Shown here one piece after another: positions 7,528 through 16,300 of a DNA stretch of 41,353 nt. Origin of the DNA: a bacterium (lineage in GTDB: Bacteria > Bacillota > Bacilli > Lactobacillales > Streptococcaceae). The notes under the pieces were generated by a model that had not been told where the DNA came from, made no database searches, and saw only the letters and a program-made list of their open reading frames with translations. How positions within the stretch are numbered: position 1 is the first letter of the stretch; each line of letters opens with the position of its first letter. The stretch covers positions 1 to 41,353 of the forward strand of contig CAJNBV010000014.1 in assembly GCA_905221095.1 (NCBI GenBank), written 5' to 3'. The translations under genes and the position numbers were made by a program.

Positions 7528-7554
7528 TGATTAGTCAACTATTGATAAATCAAG
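7526..7554. promoter_or_regulatory. palindromic operator candidate for the MarR regulator
   Basis: CTTGATT (7526-7532) and AATCAAG (7548-7554) are perfect inverted arms 15 nt apart, with an inner imperfect palindrome TAGTCAACTA (7532-7541). The element starts at the end of the -10 and covers the transcription start, the classical place for a self-repressing MarR dimer. Confidence 0.6.
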
Positions 7555-7567
7555 GGAAGAGGAAGAA

Positions 7568-7993
7568 ATGATAGAGATTCAAGATTTACTGTATCAACTC
7601 CGCTTGTCTGAGCAAGCGAGCACACAATTATTTGAAAAAAGGCTTGGGATTAGTTTGACACGGTATCAGATGTTACTGTTTTTGCTGGAGAATTCCCCTT
7701 GTAATCAAATGGCGGTTCAGGAGCGTTTGAAGATTGATCAGGCTGCTTTAACACGGCATTTCAAGATTTTGGAAAAGGAAGGTTTGGTGGAGCGTCATCG
7801 CAATCCTGAAAATCAGCGGGAAGTCTTGGTAGAAGCTACGAAGTATGCCAAGGAGAAGTTAATGGTGAATCCTCCTCTGAATCATGTCAGGGTTAAGGAA
7901 GAGATGGAAGGTATCTTAACAGAGTCTGAGAGAACAGAACTCAACCGTTTATTAAATAAATTGGTTTTGGGTATTGAAAATATAGAAATTTAA
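7568..7993 (+). CDS. MarR-family transcriptional regulator
   Basis: A 141-residue DNA-binding protein with the MarR winged helix: residues 30-100 contain the helix-turn-helix (MAVQERLKIDQAALTRHFKILEKEGLVERH) and the wing with the family motif RNPENQREVLVE, the equivalent of the DxRxxxVxLT region. The terminal helices form the dimer interface. AAGAGGAAG precedes the ATG. The next gene follows after 10 bp, so this regulator probably controls itself and the DUF1304 membrane protein through the palindrome at 7526-7554. The ligand is unknown; regulators of this type often answer phenolics or oxidants. Confidence 0.88.
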   Translation: MIEIQDLLYQLRLSEQASTQLFEKRLGISLTRYQMLLFLLENSPCNQMAVQERLKIDQAALTRHFKILEKEGLVERHRNPENQREVLVEATKYAKEKLMVNPPLNHVRVKEEMEGILTESERTELNRLLNKLVLGIENIEI

Positions 7994-8003
7994 GGAGAAA
8001 AAT

Positions 8004-8366
8004 ATGTCAATTATGACAATCATTTTAGCAACGATTGTTGCTTTGGAGCATTTTTACATTTTTTATTTGGAAAGTATTGCAACGCAATCAGAAGCGACTA
8101 GTCGCGTCTTTAACATGGAAAAGGAAGAACTAGCTCGTCCGTCAGTAAGTTCATTGTTCAAAAATCAAGGAATTTATAACGCTCTGCTAGGAGTCTTTCT
8201 CTTGTATGGGATTTATTTCTCACAGAATTTAGAAATTGTGACGATTTTTGTCTTATTTGTGATTGGGGCTGCGACTTATGGCTCTCTAACAGCAGATAAG
8301 AAAATTATTTTGAAGCAAGGTGGACCAGCTATTTTGGCCTTGATTAGCATTTTCCTCTTTAAATAA
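8004..8366 (+). CDS. DUF1304 family membrane protein
   Basis: A 120-residue integral membrane protein with about four hydrophobic segments (residues 4-22, 55-75, 78-95, 103-119). The N-terminal EHFYIFYLES and the central RPSVSSLFKNQGIYNALLG are the conserved features of the DUF1304 family, whose function is unknown. It is the second gene of the MarR operon (10 bp gap, GGAG before the ATG) and so is the likely regulatory target. Confidence 0.82.
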   Translation: MSIMTIILATIVALEHFYIFYLESIATQSEATSRVFNMEKEELARPSVSSLFKNQGIYNALLGVFLLYGIYFSQNLEIVTIFVLFVIGAATYGSLTADKKIILKQGGPAILALISIFLFK

Positions 8367-8370
8367 ACTC

Positions 8371-8402
8371 AAAGGGCAATCCTAGTCTCGCTAGTCCTTT
8401 TT
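8371..8402 (+). terminator. probable terminator after the DUF1304 gene
   Basis: AAAGG (8371-8375) can pair with CCTTT before the T run, enclosing an inner CTAG/CTAG pairing. The structure is imperfect but the T run and position fit a terminator. Confidence 0.5.
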
Positions 8403-8422
8403 ACTCCAGAATAAGAGAAATA

Positions 8423-8431
8423 TGTTATACT
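8423..8431 (+). promoter_or_regulatory. extended -10 promoter of pcp
   Basis: TGTTATACT is TGn plus TATACT, 47 bp before the pcp start. Confidence 0.55.
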
Positions 8432-8478
8432 TGTTTTTAAGAAAAGAGTCTCATGGAATTGGTTGTAAGGAGCTATAA

Positions 8479-9123
8479 ATGAAAGTATTAGTGACAGGTT
8501 TTGAACCCTTTGGAGGGGAAAAGGTTAATCCAGCCTTGGAGGCCATTAAAGGTTTACCAGCTGAAATTCATGGTGCTGAGGTCCGTTGGCTAGAAGTGCC
8601 GACAGTCTTTCACAAATCGGCTCAAGTATTGGAAGAAGAGATGGATCGTTATCAACCTGACTTTGTCCTTTGTATTGGCCAAGCAGGTGGAAGAACCAGC
8701 TTGACACCTGAGCGAGTGGCCATTAATCAAGACGATGCACGCATTCCTGATAATGAAGGCAATCAACCGATTGATCTTCCTATTCGTCCAGACGGTGCCT
8801 CGGCCTATTTTAGTAGTTTGCCAATTAAAGCGATGGTTCAAGCTATAAAAAAAGAGGGCTTGCCGGCCTCTGTTTCCAATACGGCAGGGACTTTTGTTTG
8901 CAATCATTTGATGTATCAGGCCCTCTATTTGGTAGAAAAGAAATTTCCACATGTTAAGGCAGGTTTTATGCATATTCCTTATATGATGGAACAGGTGGTG
9001 AATCGACCGACTACTCCAGCTATGAGTTTAGTGGATATTAGGCGGGGGATAGGAGCGGCAATCGACGCCATGATAGAACATGGAGATCAGGATCTCAAGT
9101 TGGTAGGCGGAGAAACTCATTGA
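8479..9123 (+). CDS. pcp: pyrrolidone-carboxylate peptidase
   Basis: Removes N-terminal pyroglutamate from peptides; cytoplasmic cysteine peptidase of family C15. It is 214 residues, the standard length. The fold signature [12 protein letters not shown] is at residues 8-19. The catalytic triad is visible as E78 in [10 protein letters not shown]141 in [15 protein letters not shown], and H165 in GFMHIPY. It has its own promoter and shares a bidirectional terminator with the convergent DUF975 gene, so it is monocistronic. It probably serves peptide nutrition. Confidence 0.96.
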   Translation: MKVLVTGFEPFGGEKVNPALEAIKGLPAEIHGAEVRWLEVPTVFHKSAQVLEEEMDRYQPDFVLCIGQAGGRTSLTPERVAINQDDARIPDNEGNQPIDLPIRPDGASAYFSSLPIKAMVQAIKKEGLPASVSNTAGTFVCNHLMYQALYLVEKKFPHVKAGFMHIPYMMEQVVNRPTTPAMSLVDIRRGIGAAIDAMIEHGDQDLKLVGGETH

Positions 9124-9128
9124 TAGAA

Positions 9129-9158
9129 AAAAGCTTGAGGGAAAACCTTCAAGCTTTT
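9129..9158. terminator. bidirectional terminator between pcp and the DUF975 gene
   Basis: AAAAGCTTGAGGG (9129-9141) and CCTTCAAGCTTTT (9146-9158) form a 13-bp stem with one G-T pair and an AAAA loop. A and T flanks allow use in both directions. The stop codon of the minus-strand gene (9149-9151) lies inside the stem. Confidence 0.88.
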
Positions 9159-10006
9159 GGACGTTTTCGAGCCAGTACTGCTCGGTAGAAAATTATTTTA
9201 TTGATTTGAATGTAGGGCAGGAGTGAGAAACTAGCAATTCCAAAGGTAATCCAATTGAGGAGGTACCAAGGAAGGAGTTGTAAGTCTAGGACAAAACGCT
9301 GAAACTTGTAACCTTTCATCAGGAAACGGCTGGTTTTAAGGATTTGTCCTGGTTTAGCTTGTCCCAAGTCTAGTGTGTCACAGAGGAGAAATTCTACCTG
9401 TGAATAAGCATAGTATTGTGGAATATAGAGACTATTTCCTATAATCATTAAGAAAATACTTGCTAGAACGTAAAGACCAAAGATCATGAGGAAACTTTCC
9501 GTTTCAACTGACGTGAGATCCAGATTAGGAAACTCAGGATGAAGGACAACGAATTTCTTTGCTAAAAAGCTACTGTAAAAGAGGAAGTAAATCCCGAGTA
9601 AACTAGGAATACTCCATAAGAAAAGATAGAAACGTTTGAGAAGAAGAGTCAAAAAGGTTTGTGAAAAGTGCTCTTCGTTAAAGAGAGCCAGACTATTTTT
9701 AACGGATAGTTCTGTATCAGAATTCTTGATGAGTTTCAGCGTTGTATAAACTGAACTGGTTAGAAGTATCGTCCCGACAAAGGAGACTAATATCGGAAAA
9801 AGGTAGGCTTGGAATACATGGCCAAACACGCTTAAAAAGGGTTGTTCTAAAACACTCTCGTTGATGCGCTCTAAGGGATTAAGGAAGCCAGACAAGATGA
9901 CCAGCATGATAGGTAAAAGATAGACGAGAAAGAGGCGGGGATTTTCAGCCTGAAATTGTCTGGCCTGCAGACGAATGGTTTTTAAATCAATTTTTGGGTA
10001 TTTCAT
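9149..10006 (-). CDS. DUF975 family membrane protein
   Basis: An integral membrane protein of 285 residues from the start chosen here. It has about five to six hydrophobic segments, beginning with LFLVYLLPIMLVILSGFL, and the family-typical soluble N-terminus KTIRLQARQFQAENPR. The function is unknown; DUF975 proteins are predicted membrane proteins of Firmicutes. I chose the start MKYPKID at 10006 because a perfect TATAAT (minus strand, 10018-10013) ends six bases before it, so the mRNA would begin at that ATG. A longer reading begins at 10024 but overlaps the -10 and has no ribosome site. Confidence 0.75.
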   Translation of the reverse strand: MKYPKIDLKTIRLQARQFQAENPRLFLVYLLPIMLVILSGFLNPLERINESVLEQPFLSVFGHVFQAYLFPILVSFVGTILLTSSVYTTLKLIKNSDTELSVKNSLALFNEEHFSQTFLTLLLKRFYLFLWSIPSLLGIYFLFYSSFLAKKFVVLHPEFPNLDLTSVETESFLMIFGLYVLASIFLMIIGNSLYIPQYYAYSQVEFLLCDTLDLGQAKPGQILKTSRFLMKGYKFQRFVLDLQLLPWYLLNWITFGIASFSLLPYIQINKIIFYRAVLARKRPKA

Positions 10007-10012
10007 TCTCTC

Positions 10013-10018
10013 ATTATA
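10013..10018 (-). promoter_or_regulatory. -10 box placed for leaderless transcription of the DUF975 gene
   Basis: TATAAT on the minus strand, then GAGAGA (6 nt), then ATG at 10006. No good -35 is seen. Confidence 0.55.
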
Positions 10019-10067
10019 CACCATAGTTCGTGACAGTTCCAGCTTTTTTTGATAAAATCATACAGTA

Positions 10068-10109
10068 TGCCCTTGGGCAAAAAGTATGAACTGGGACTGT
10101 TTTTCCCAG
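10068..10109 (+). other. paired hairpins in the tgt leader
   Basis: TGCCCTTGGGCA (10068-10079) is a perfect palindrome, followed by CTGGGA/TCCCAG (10091-10096 with 10104-10109) immediately before the tgt ribosome site CGGAGG. The second hairpin's T run lies in its loop, so it is not a standard terminator. It does not match the preQ1 riboswitch classes as I know them. The role is unknown. Confidence 0.4.
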
Positions 10110-10121
10110 CTTCGGAGGTAG

Positions 10122-11267
<1,146 letters not shown>

Positions 11268-11287
11268 AATGGAATGGATATAAGCTA

Positions 11288-11317
11288 AAAATCCTAAGTT
11301 TTCTCTTAGGATTTTTC
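11288..11317 (+). terminator. terminator after tgt
   Basis: AAAATCCTAAG (11288-11298), loop TTTTCT, CTTAGGATTTT (11305-11315): a perfect 11-bp stem ending in T. Confidence 0.9.
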
Positions 11318-11367
11318 TTCTTTTTTTGATAGAATAAAGTGTATAACGAAAGGAAGAATAAACTCGT

Positions 11368-13185
11368 ATGCGCATTAAATGGTTTTCCTTGATTAGGATT
11401 ACAGGTTTACTTTTGGTACTCTTGTATCATTTCTTTCAGACCATCTTTCCTGGAGGATTTTTCGGGGTAGATGTCTTTTTCACGTTTTCAGGATTCCTTA
11501 TTACGGCTCTACTCATCGAAGAATTTTCTAAAAATCATGAGATTGACTTGATTGGATTTTTTAGGAGACGTTTTTATCGGATTGTGCCACCTGTGGTTTT
11601 GATGGTCTTGGTGACCATGCCTTTTACTTTCCTAGTTCGCCAAGATTATGTGGCTGGAATTGGCGGTCAAATTGCGGGTGTCTTAGGTTTTATGACCAAC
11701 TTCTATGAACTCCTAACAGGTGGGAGTTATGAATCTCAGTTCATTCCACATTTGTTTGTTCATAATTGGAGTTTGGCTGTTGAGGTTCACTACTATATTC
11801 TTTGGGGGTTGGCAGTTTGGTTCTTATCTAAGCAGTCGAAATCAAATGGTCAGTTGAGAGGAATGGTCTTTCTCTTGTCTGCTGCTGCCTTCTTGATTAG
11901 TTTCTTCTCCATGTTTATTGGTAGTTTTCTAGTAAACTCTTATTCTTCTGTTTACTTCTCCAGTTTAACTCATGTTTATCCATTCTTTTTAGGAAGTATT
12001 TTAGCAACTATCGTAGGTGTTCGTCAGACAACTTCTTTAGTTAAGCAGTTGGATAAAATCTGGGATTTACGAAAGACTTTGGTAGTTTTTGGAGGAGGCT
12101 TTGGTTTCCTAGTTCTTTTGACCTTCTTTGTCAAATTCACCTATCTTTTTGCCTATCTTATCGGCTTTTTACTTGCCAGTCTTGCAGCCCTTGCCATGAT
12201 TTTGGCGGCGCGTGTCTTACATGAAAAGACTCCTAACGTGCAGGAACCAAAGGTAATCAGCTTTTTAGCAGATACTAGTTATGCGGTTTATCTCTTCCAT
12301 TGGCCTTTCTATATCATTTTCTCACAGCTGACATCAAATCTTCTTGCTGTGTTACTGACTTTGATTTTTTCTTATGGATTTGCCAGTCTGTCATTTTATG
12401 TGTTGGAACCTTGGATTGCAGGAAAGAACACACCTATTATACAAACCCTTCGTCCCCTGCCTTATATCCATACAATCCTTGCAGCAAGCACAGGAATCTT
12501 GACTATCATTGTCTGCTCGGTGATCTTGTTGGCTCCACAAGTCGGAGCTTTTGAGACAGATTTAACTGTCAATGGCTTGAAGCAAGCTGCAACAAATATT
12601 AACCAGACCAAGGTGATGGCAGAACGAGCAGAAGCTGATAGTTTAGGAATTGCTGATGGTACTATGCTAATTGGTGACTCAGTGGCTTTAAGGGCTAATA
12701 CAGCTCTACAGACAGCCCTTCTTGGAGCACAGATTAATGCGCAGGTCAGCAGAACAACTAAGACTGCCAATGAAATCATGCTCAACAATAGCCAGAATAA
12801 ATTTTTACCTAAGATGGTGGTTATTGCTACTGGGGTAAATAATCCTGAAAATTACAAGGAAGACTGGGATAGTATCGTGAAAAATCTTCCTAAGGGACAC
12901 CATATGGTTTTGGTGACTCCTTATGAGGGAGATAAGACAAAAGAGACCTACTCTATCGTTGAGAAGGCTGCTGCCTATATGAGAGAATTGGCAGAGAAGA
13001 CTCCTTATATCACGATAGCCGATTGGAATCAAGTTGCAAAGGAACATCCAGAAATCTGGACAGGAACAGACCAAGTTCATTTTGGAAGTGACAATAGTAA
13101 AATTGAAGCAGGAGCAAAATTGTATGCAGATACCATTGCTACAGCCTTGCAAACAGCTCAAGAAAAGCCAGTCAAATCAAAATAA
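11368..13185 (+). CDS. oatA: peptidoglycan O-acetyltransferase
   Basis: Acetylates the C6 hydroxyl of N-acetylmuramic acid, protecting the wall from lysozyme; called Adr or OatA in pneumococcus. It is 605 residues. Residues 1-395 form an acyltransferase-3 membrane domain of about 11 segments with the conserved His in LLYHFF (H21) and the R-X-Y region RRRFYRI. Residues 400-605 form an extracellular SGNH domain. The triad is readable as S438 in IGDSVAL, and D568 and H571 in TDQVHF, which matches the residue numbers I recall for the pneumococcal enzyme. AAGGAAG precedes the ATG by about 11 bases. It appears monocistronic. Confidence 0.95.
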   Translation: MRIKWFSLIRITGLLLVLLYHFFQTIFPGGFFGVDVFFTFSGFLITALLIEEFSKNHEIDLIGFFRRRFYRIVPPVVLMVLVTMPFTFLVRQDYVAGIGGQIAGVLGFMTNFYELLTGGSYESQFIPHLFVHNWSLAVEVHYYILWGLAVWFLSKQSKSNGQLRGMVFLLSAAAFLISFFSMFIGSFLVNSYSSVYFSSLTHVYPFFLGSILATIVGVRQTTSLVKQLDKIWDLRKTLVVFGGGFGFLVLLTFFVKFTYLFAYLIGFLLASLAALAMILAARVLHEKTPNVQEPKVISFLADTSYAVYLFHWPFYIIFSQLTSNLLAVLLTLIFSYGFASLSFYVLEPWIAGKNTPIIQTLRPLPYIHTILAASTGILTIIVCSVILLAPQVGAFETDLTVNGLKQAATNINQTKVMAERAEADSLGIADGTMLIGDSVALRANTALQTALLGAQINAQVSRTTKTANEIMLNNSQNKFLPKMVVIATGVNNPENYKEDWDSIVKNLPKGHHMVLVTPYEGDKTKETYSIVEKAAAYMRELAEKTPYITIADWNQVAKEHPEIWTGTDQVHFGSDNSKIEAGAKLYADTIATALQTAQEKPVKSK

Positions 13186-13195
13186 CGTGTATTTA

Positions 13196-13232
13196 AAAGA
13201 GAAGAGTTGGAGAAATCCAGCTCTTTTAAAAT
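13196..13232 (+). terminator. weak terminator after oatA
   Basis: AAGAGTTGG and CCAGCTCTT form a 9-bp stem with one T-G pair over a short loop, followed by TTAAAATA, a poor T tract. TTAAAAGAG and CTCTTTTAA can pair instead. Confidence 0.5.
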
Positions 13233-13257
13233 ATCTCCAGAAAATAGGTCTATACCA

Positions 13258-13286
13258 TTTACAAATGAATCAGAAAGGTTTATAAT
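13258..13286 (+). promoter_or_regulatory. promoter of nagA
   Basis: TTTACA (13258-13263), 17-bp spacer, TATAAT (13281-13286). This is a strong sigma-A promoter 50 bp before the start codon. Confidence 0.8.
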
Positions 13287-13290
13287 GTAA

Positions 13291-13309
13291 TTGACATAAT
13301 AAATATCAA
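13291..13309. promoter_or_regulatory. imperfect palindrome at the nagA transcription start
   Basis: TTGACATAATAAATATCAA has arms TTGACAT and ATATCAA that match at six of seven positions. It begins five bases after the -10, overlapping the expected start of transcription, so it is a possible repressor site. It does not match the NagR site I know from S. mutans. Confidence 0.35.
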
Positions 13310-13336
13310 AAGTAATCTTTTAAGGAGGTCATTATT

Positions 13337-14488
13337 ATGCCTAATTACGTTAAAGCGGATCAGTTTTTCTATCCATTTGGCATTCGTCGCGGTGGGTACT
13401 TAGAACTTGTTGATGGCAAATTTGGGAAACATGTGGATCAAATTCCTGAAGGGGCAGAGGTTCTTGACTATACTGGTTATAGCATTGCACCAGGTCTTGT
13501 GGATACTCATATTCATGGATATGCAGGTGTAGATGTGATGGACAACAACATTGAAGGTACATTGCATACTATGAGTGAAGGACTTCTTAGTACCGGTGTT
13601 ACCAGTTTCTTGCCCACAACTTTAACAGCCACTTATGAGCAATTGCTTGCAGTCACTGAAAATCTTGGAAACCATTATAAAGAAGCAACAGGTGCTAAGA
13701 TTCGTGGGATTTATTATGAAGGTCCATATTTTACAGAAACTTTTAAGGGGGCACAAAATCCAACTTATATGAGAGACCCGGGTGTTGAGGAGTTTCATTC
13801 TTGGCAGGATGCTGCAAAAGGGATGCTAAATAAAATCGCTATTGCACCAGAACGTGATGGGGTGGAAGATTTTGTACGTACTATTACAGGTGAAGGTGTG
13901 ACAGTTGCACTTGGACACTCAGATGCGACATTTGAACAAGCTAAGAAGGCAGTTGATGCTGGAGCGAGCGTTTGGGTACATGCCTATAATGGCATGCGTG
14001 GGTTGACTCACCGTGAGCTCGGTATGGTGGGAGCCATGTATGAATTGCCACATACTTATGCTGAATTGATTTGTGATGGTTATCACGTAGATCCAAAAGC
14101 TTGTGAGATTTTACTTAAGCAAAAGGGGACAGAAAACATCGCTCTTATTACGGACTGTATGACAGCTGGTGGGCTTGAAGACGGTGACTATATGTTGGGA
14201 GAATTCCCAGTAGTGGTTGCCAATGGGACTGCTCGCCTCAAATCTACAGGCAATTTGGCAGGTTCTATCCTCAAACTCAAGGATGGTTTGAAGAATGTGG
14301 TCGAATGGGGTATTGCAAATCCGCATGAAGCAGTCATGATGGCCAGCCTCAATCCAGCTAAATCTGTTCACATTGATGATGTCTGTGGCCAAATCCGTGA
14401 AGGTTATGACGCGGACTTTATCGTACTAGATAAAGATTTGGAATTGGTAGCTACCTATCTAGATGGTGTGAAACGTTATCAAGCATAA
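13337..14488 (+). CDS. nagA: N-acetylglucosamine-6-phosphate deacetylase
   Basis: Hydrolyses GlcNAc-6-phosphate to glucosamine-6-phosphate and acetate; cytoplasmic, feeding amino sugars from host glycans and wall turnover into glycolysis. It is 383 residues, an amidohydrolase-superfamily TIM barrel. DTHIHGYAGVDVMD (residues 56-69) is the first metal motif, GHSDATFEQA near residue 193 and HAYNGM near 215 hold later ligands, and ITDCMTAGG near 271 contains the catalytic Asp. AAGGAGG precedes the ATG. It is monocistronic, with its own promoter and terminator; nagB is not adjacent. Confidence 0.96.
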   Translation: MPNYVKADQFFYPFGIRRGGYLELVDGKFGKHVDQIPEGAEVLDYTGYSIAPGLVDTHIHGYAGVDVMDNNIEGTLHTMSEGLLSTGVTSFLPTTLTATYEQLLAVTENLGNHYKEATGAKIRGIYYEGPYFTETFKGAQNPTYMRDPGVEEFHSWQDAAKGMLNKIAIAPERDGVEDFVRTITGEGVTVALGHSDATFEQAKKAVDAGASVWVHAYNGMRGLTHRELGMVGAMYELPHTYAELICDGYHVDPKACEILLKQKGTENIALITDCMTAGGLEDGDYMLGEFPVVVANGTARLKSTGNLAGSILKLKDGLKNVVEWGIANPHEAVMMASLNPAKSVHIDDVCGQIREGYDADFIVLDKDLELVATYLDGVKRYQA

Positions 14489-14496
14489 GAGAGAAG

Positions 14497-14527
14497 GCAG
14501 AAGTTAGAGACTAGCTTCTGCTTTTTT
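14497..14527 (+). terminator. terminator after nagA
   Basis: GCAGAAGTTAG and CTAGCTTCTGC form an 11-bp stem with one T-G pair and an AGA loop (14497-14521), followed by six T. Confidence 0.9.
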
Positions 14528-14538
14528 ATGTATGGTAC

Positions 14539-14550
14539 TTTACCGGTAAA
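14539..14550. promoter_or_regulatory. AdcR-like box upstream of adh
   Basis: TTTACCGGTAAA is a perfect 12-bp palindrome. It matches the AdcR zinc-repressor consensus TTAACYRGTTAA at 10 of 12 positions, the two differences being symmetric. It lies 29 bp upstream of the -35, a position that suits an activator. From memory, AdcR was reported to activate this adh gene in pneumococcus, while repressing zinc uptake genes. Confidence 0.6.
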
Positions 14551-14579
14551 TGAAAAAGTTAAAAAAATCACAAAAAAGC

Positions 14580-14608
14580 TTGAACAAACAAATGAAAAGG
14601 CTTACAAT
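14580..14608 (+). promoter_or_regulatory. promoter of adh
   Basis: TTGAAC (14580-14585), 17-bp spacer, TACAAT (14603-14608). Confidence 0.65.
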
Positions 14609-14618
14609 TATATTGTAA
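14602..14618. promoter_or_regulatory. perfect palindrome over the adh -10 region
   Basis: TTACAAT, TAT, ATTGTAA: a perfect 17-bp palindrome that includes the -10 hexamer and reaches the transcription start. It is a probable repressor site of an unidentified regulator. Confidence 0.55.
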
Positions 14619-14652
14619 ATAGTACAAATAAAAAAAAACGGAGGAGTGCTTT

Positions 14653-15711
14653 ATGAAAGCTTATACTTATGTTAAACCAGGACTTGCTTCTTTTGTTGAT
14701 GTAGACAAACCAGTGATTCGCAAGCCAACAGACGCTATTGTGCGTATCGTAAAAACCACTATTTGTGGAACAGACCTCCATATTATCAAAGGGGATGTTC
14801 CGGCTTGCCAAAGTGGTACCATTCTTGGTCACGAAGGAATTGGGATTGTTGAAGAAGTTGGAGAAGGAGTTTCGAACTTCAAAAAAGGCGACAAGGTTTT
14901 GATTTCTTGTGTCTGTGCCTGTGGCAAATGCTACTACTGTAAAAAAGGAATTTATGCCCACTGTGAAGACGAAGGGGGCTGGATTTTCGGTCACTTGATT
15001 GATGGTATGCAGGCTGAATATCTACGTGTCCCTCATGCAGATAACACTCTTTACCACACTCCAGAAGACTTGTCAGATGAAGCTTTGGTTATGCTATCAG
15101 ACATTCTGCCTACTGGATATGAAATTGGTGTCTTGAAAGGGAAAGTAGAACCTGGTTGTAGTGTAGCCATTATTGGTTCAGGTCCAGTTGGCTTGGCTGC
15201 TCTCTTGACAGCTCAATTCTATTCACCAGCTAAATTGATTATGGTGGACTTAGACGATAACCGCTTGGAAACTGCTTTATCATTCGGTGCGACTCATAAG
15301 GTTAATTCTTCAGACCCTGAAAAAGCCATTAAAGAAATTTATGATTTGACAGATGGTCGTGGTGTAGATGTTGCTATCGAAGCTGTTGGTATTCCTGCAA
15401 CATTTGACTTCTGTCAAAAGATTATTGGTGTAGATGGAACTGTTGCCAACTGTGGAGTACATGGTAAACCAGTTGAATTCGATTTGGACAAACTTTGGAT
15501 CCGCAACATCAATGTAACAACTGGTTTGGTATCTACAAATACCACTCCACAATTGTTGAAAGCTCTTGAAAGTCATAAGATTGAACCAGAAAAATTGGTC
15601 ACTCACTATTTCAAACTCAGTGAAATTGAAAAAGCCTATGAAGTCTTCGGTAAGGCAGCAGACCACCATGCTATTAAGGTCATCATCGAAAACGATATCT
15701 CAGAAGCCTAA
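14653..15711 (+). CDS. zinc-containing alcohol dehydrogenase
   Basis: A 352-residue NAD(P)-dependent medium-chain dehydrogenase that interconverts alcohols and aldehydes. The N-terminal GroES-like domain has the catalytic zinc ligands in CGTDLH (C38) and GHEGIG (H59 region), and the structural zinc cluster C-x2-C-x2-C-x7-C (CVCACGKCYYCKKGIYAHC, about residues 91-109). The Rossmann domain has IGSGPVGLAA near residue 177. CGGAGGAG precedes the ATG. It is monocistronic with a strong terminator. Two palindromes upstream suggest control by zinc (AdcR-like) and by a second regulator. The physiological substrate is not evident. Confidence 0.93.
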   Translation: MKAYTYVKPGLASFVDVDKPVIRKPTDAIVRIVKTTICGTDLHIIKGDVPACQSGTILGHEGIGIVEEVGEGVSNFKKGDKVLISCVCACGKCYYCKKGIYAHCEDEGGWIFGHLIDGMQAEYLRVPHADNTLYHTPEDLSDEALVMLSDILPTGYEIGVLKGKVEPGCSVAIIGSGPVGLAALLTAQFYSPAKLIMVDLDDNRLETALSFGATHKVNSSDPEKAIKEIYDLTDGRGVDVAIEAVGIPATFDFCQKIIGVDGTVANCGVHGKPVEFDLDKLWIRNINVTTGLVSTNTTPQLLKALESHKIEPEKLVTHYFKLSEIEKAYEVFGKAADHHAIKVIIENDISEA

Positions 15712-15744
15712 GTAGTAAAAAGATTTTTGAACATAAGCAAATAG

Positions 15745-15778
15745 AAATTCAGTCATCCATCAGATGGCTGGATTTTTT
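15745..15778 (+). terminator. terminator after adh
   Basis: AAATTCAGTCATC (15745-15757) and GATGGCTGGATTT (15763-15775) pair over 13 bp with two T-G pairs and a CATCA loop; a T run follows. Confidence 0.85.
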
Positions 15779-15857
15779 ATCGAAAAATTAAGAAATGAGC
15801 ATATTTCTTTCCTTGTCTGGCGGAATTGGTTATAATATACGGTACAGAGGAATGAAT

Positions 15858-16223
15858 ATGTATCGTGTTATAGAAATGTACGGAGATTTTGAACCGTGGT
15901 GGTTCTTAGAAGGTTGGGAAGAAGATATTGTAGCAAGTAGAAAATTTGACCAGTATTATGATGCTCTCAAATACTACAAAACTTGCTGGTTTAGATTGGA
16001 ACAAGAATCCCCTCTTTATAAAAGTAGAAGCGACTTGATGACCATTTTTTGGGATCCAGAAGACCAACGCTGGTGCGATGAATGTGATGAGTATTTACAA
16101 CAATACCATTCTTTGGCTCTTTTACAGGATGAGCAGGTTATCCCAGATGAAAAATTACGTCCAGGATATGAAAAACAAACTGGTCAGGAAAGGCATCGTT
16201 CTTGCCGTATGAAATTAAAATAG
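15858..16223 (+). CDS. DUF1033 family protein
   Basis: A 121-residue soluble protein of unknown function, acidic and rich in aromatic residues (MYGDFEPWWFLEGWEEDI at the start, YYKTCWFRLEQES in the middle). DUF1033 proteins sit next to comGA in many streptococci and lactococci. I chose the ATG at 15858 because AGAGG (15846-15850) is correctly spaced for it; an ATG six bases earlier is too close to that site and a longer reading from 15795 overlaps the promoter TATAAT at 15831-15836. It has its own terminator, so it is not part of the comG transcript. Confidence 0.85.
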   Translation: MYRVIEMYGDFEPWWFLEGWEEDIVASRKFDQYYDALKYYKTCWFRLEQESPLYKSRSDLMTIFWDPEDQRWCDECDEYLQQYHSLALLQDEQVIPDEKLRPGYEKQTGQERHRSCRMKLK

Positions 16224-16225
16224 AG

Positions 16226-16256
16226 AAAAAGTAACTTTTTTGGAGTTGCTTTTTTT
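16226..16256 (+). terminator. terminator between the DUF1033 gene and comG
   Basis: AAAAAGTAACT (16226-16236), loop, AGTTGCTTTTT (16244-16254) with one T-G pair, then more T. It isolates comG from upstream transcription about 20 bp before the competence box. Confidence 0.88.
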
Positions 16257-16272
16257 TATTTTTCCAAATCTT

Positions 16273-16280
16273 TGCGAATA
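16273..16280 (+). promoter_or_regulatory. competence sigma factor (ComX/SigX) cin-box of the comG operon
   Basis: TGCGAATA matches the streptococcal com-box (consensus TACGAATA) read by RNA polymerase carrying SigX. It lies 20 bp before the comGA start behind a T-rich stretch, so transcription should begin about 10 to 15 bases before the ATG. No sigma-A promoter is visible, so the operon should be silent outside competence. Confidence 0.88.
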
Positions 16281-16300
16281 GTATAGGTGAGGAGGTAAGT

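Noticed and set aside
14603..14617. CopY-type copper box in the adh palindrome
   Set aside because: CopY sites need TACA and TGTA two bases apart; here the arms are separated by seven bases.
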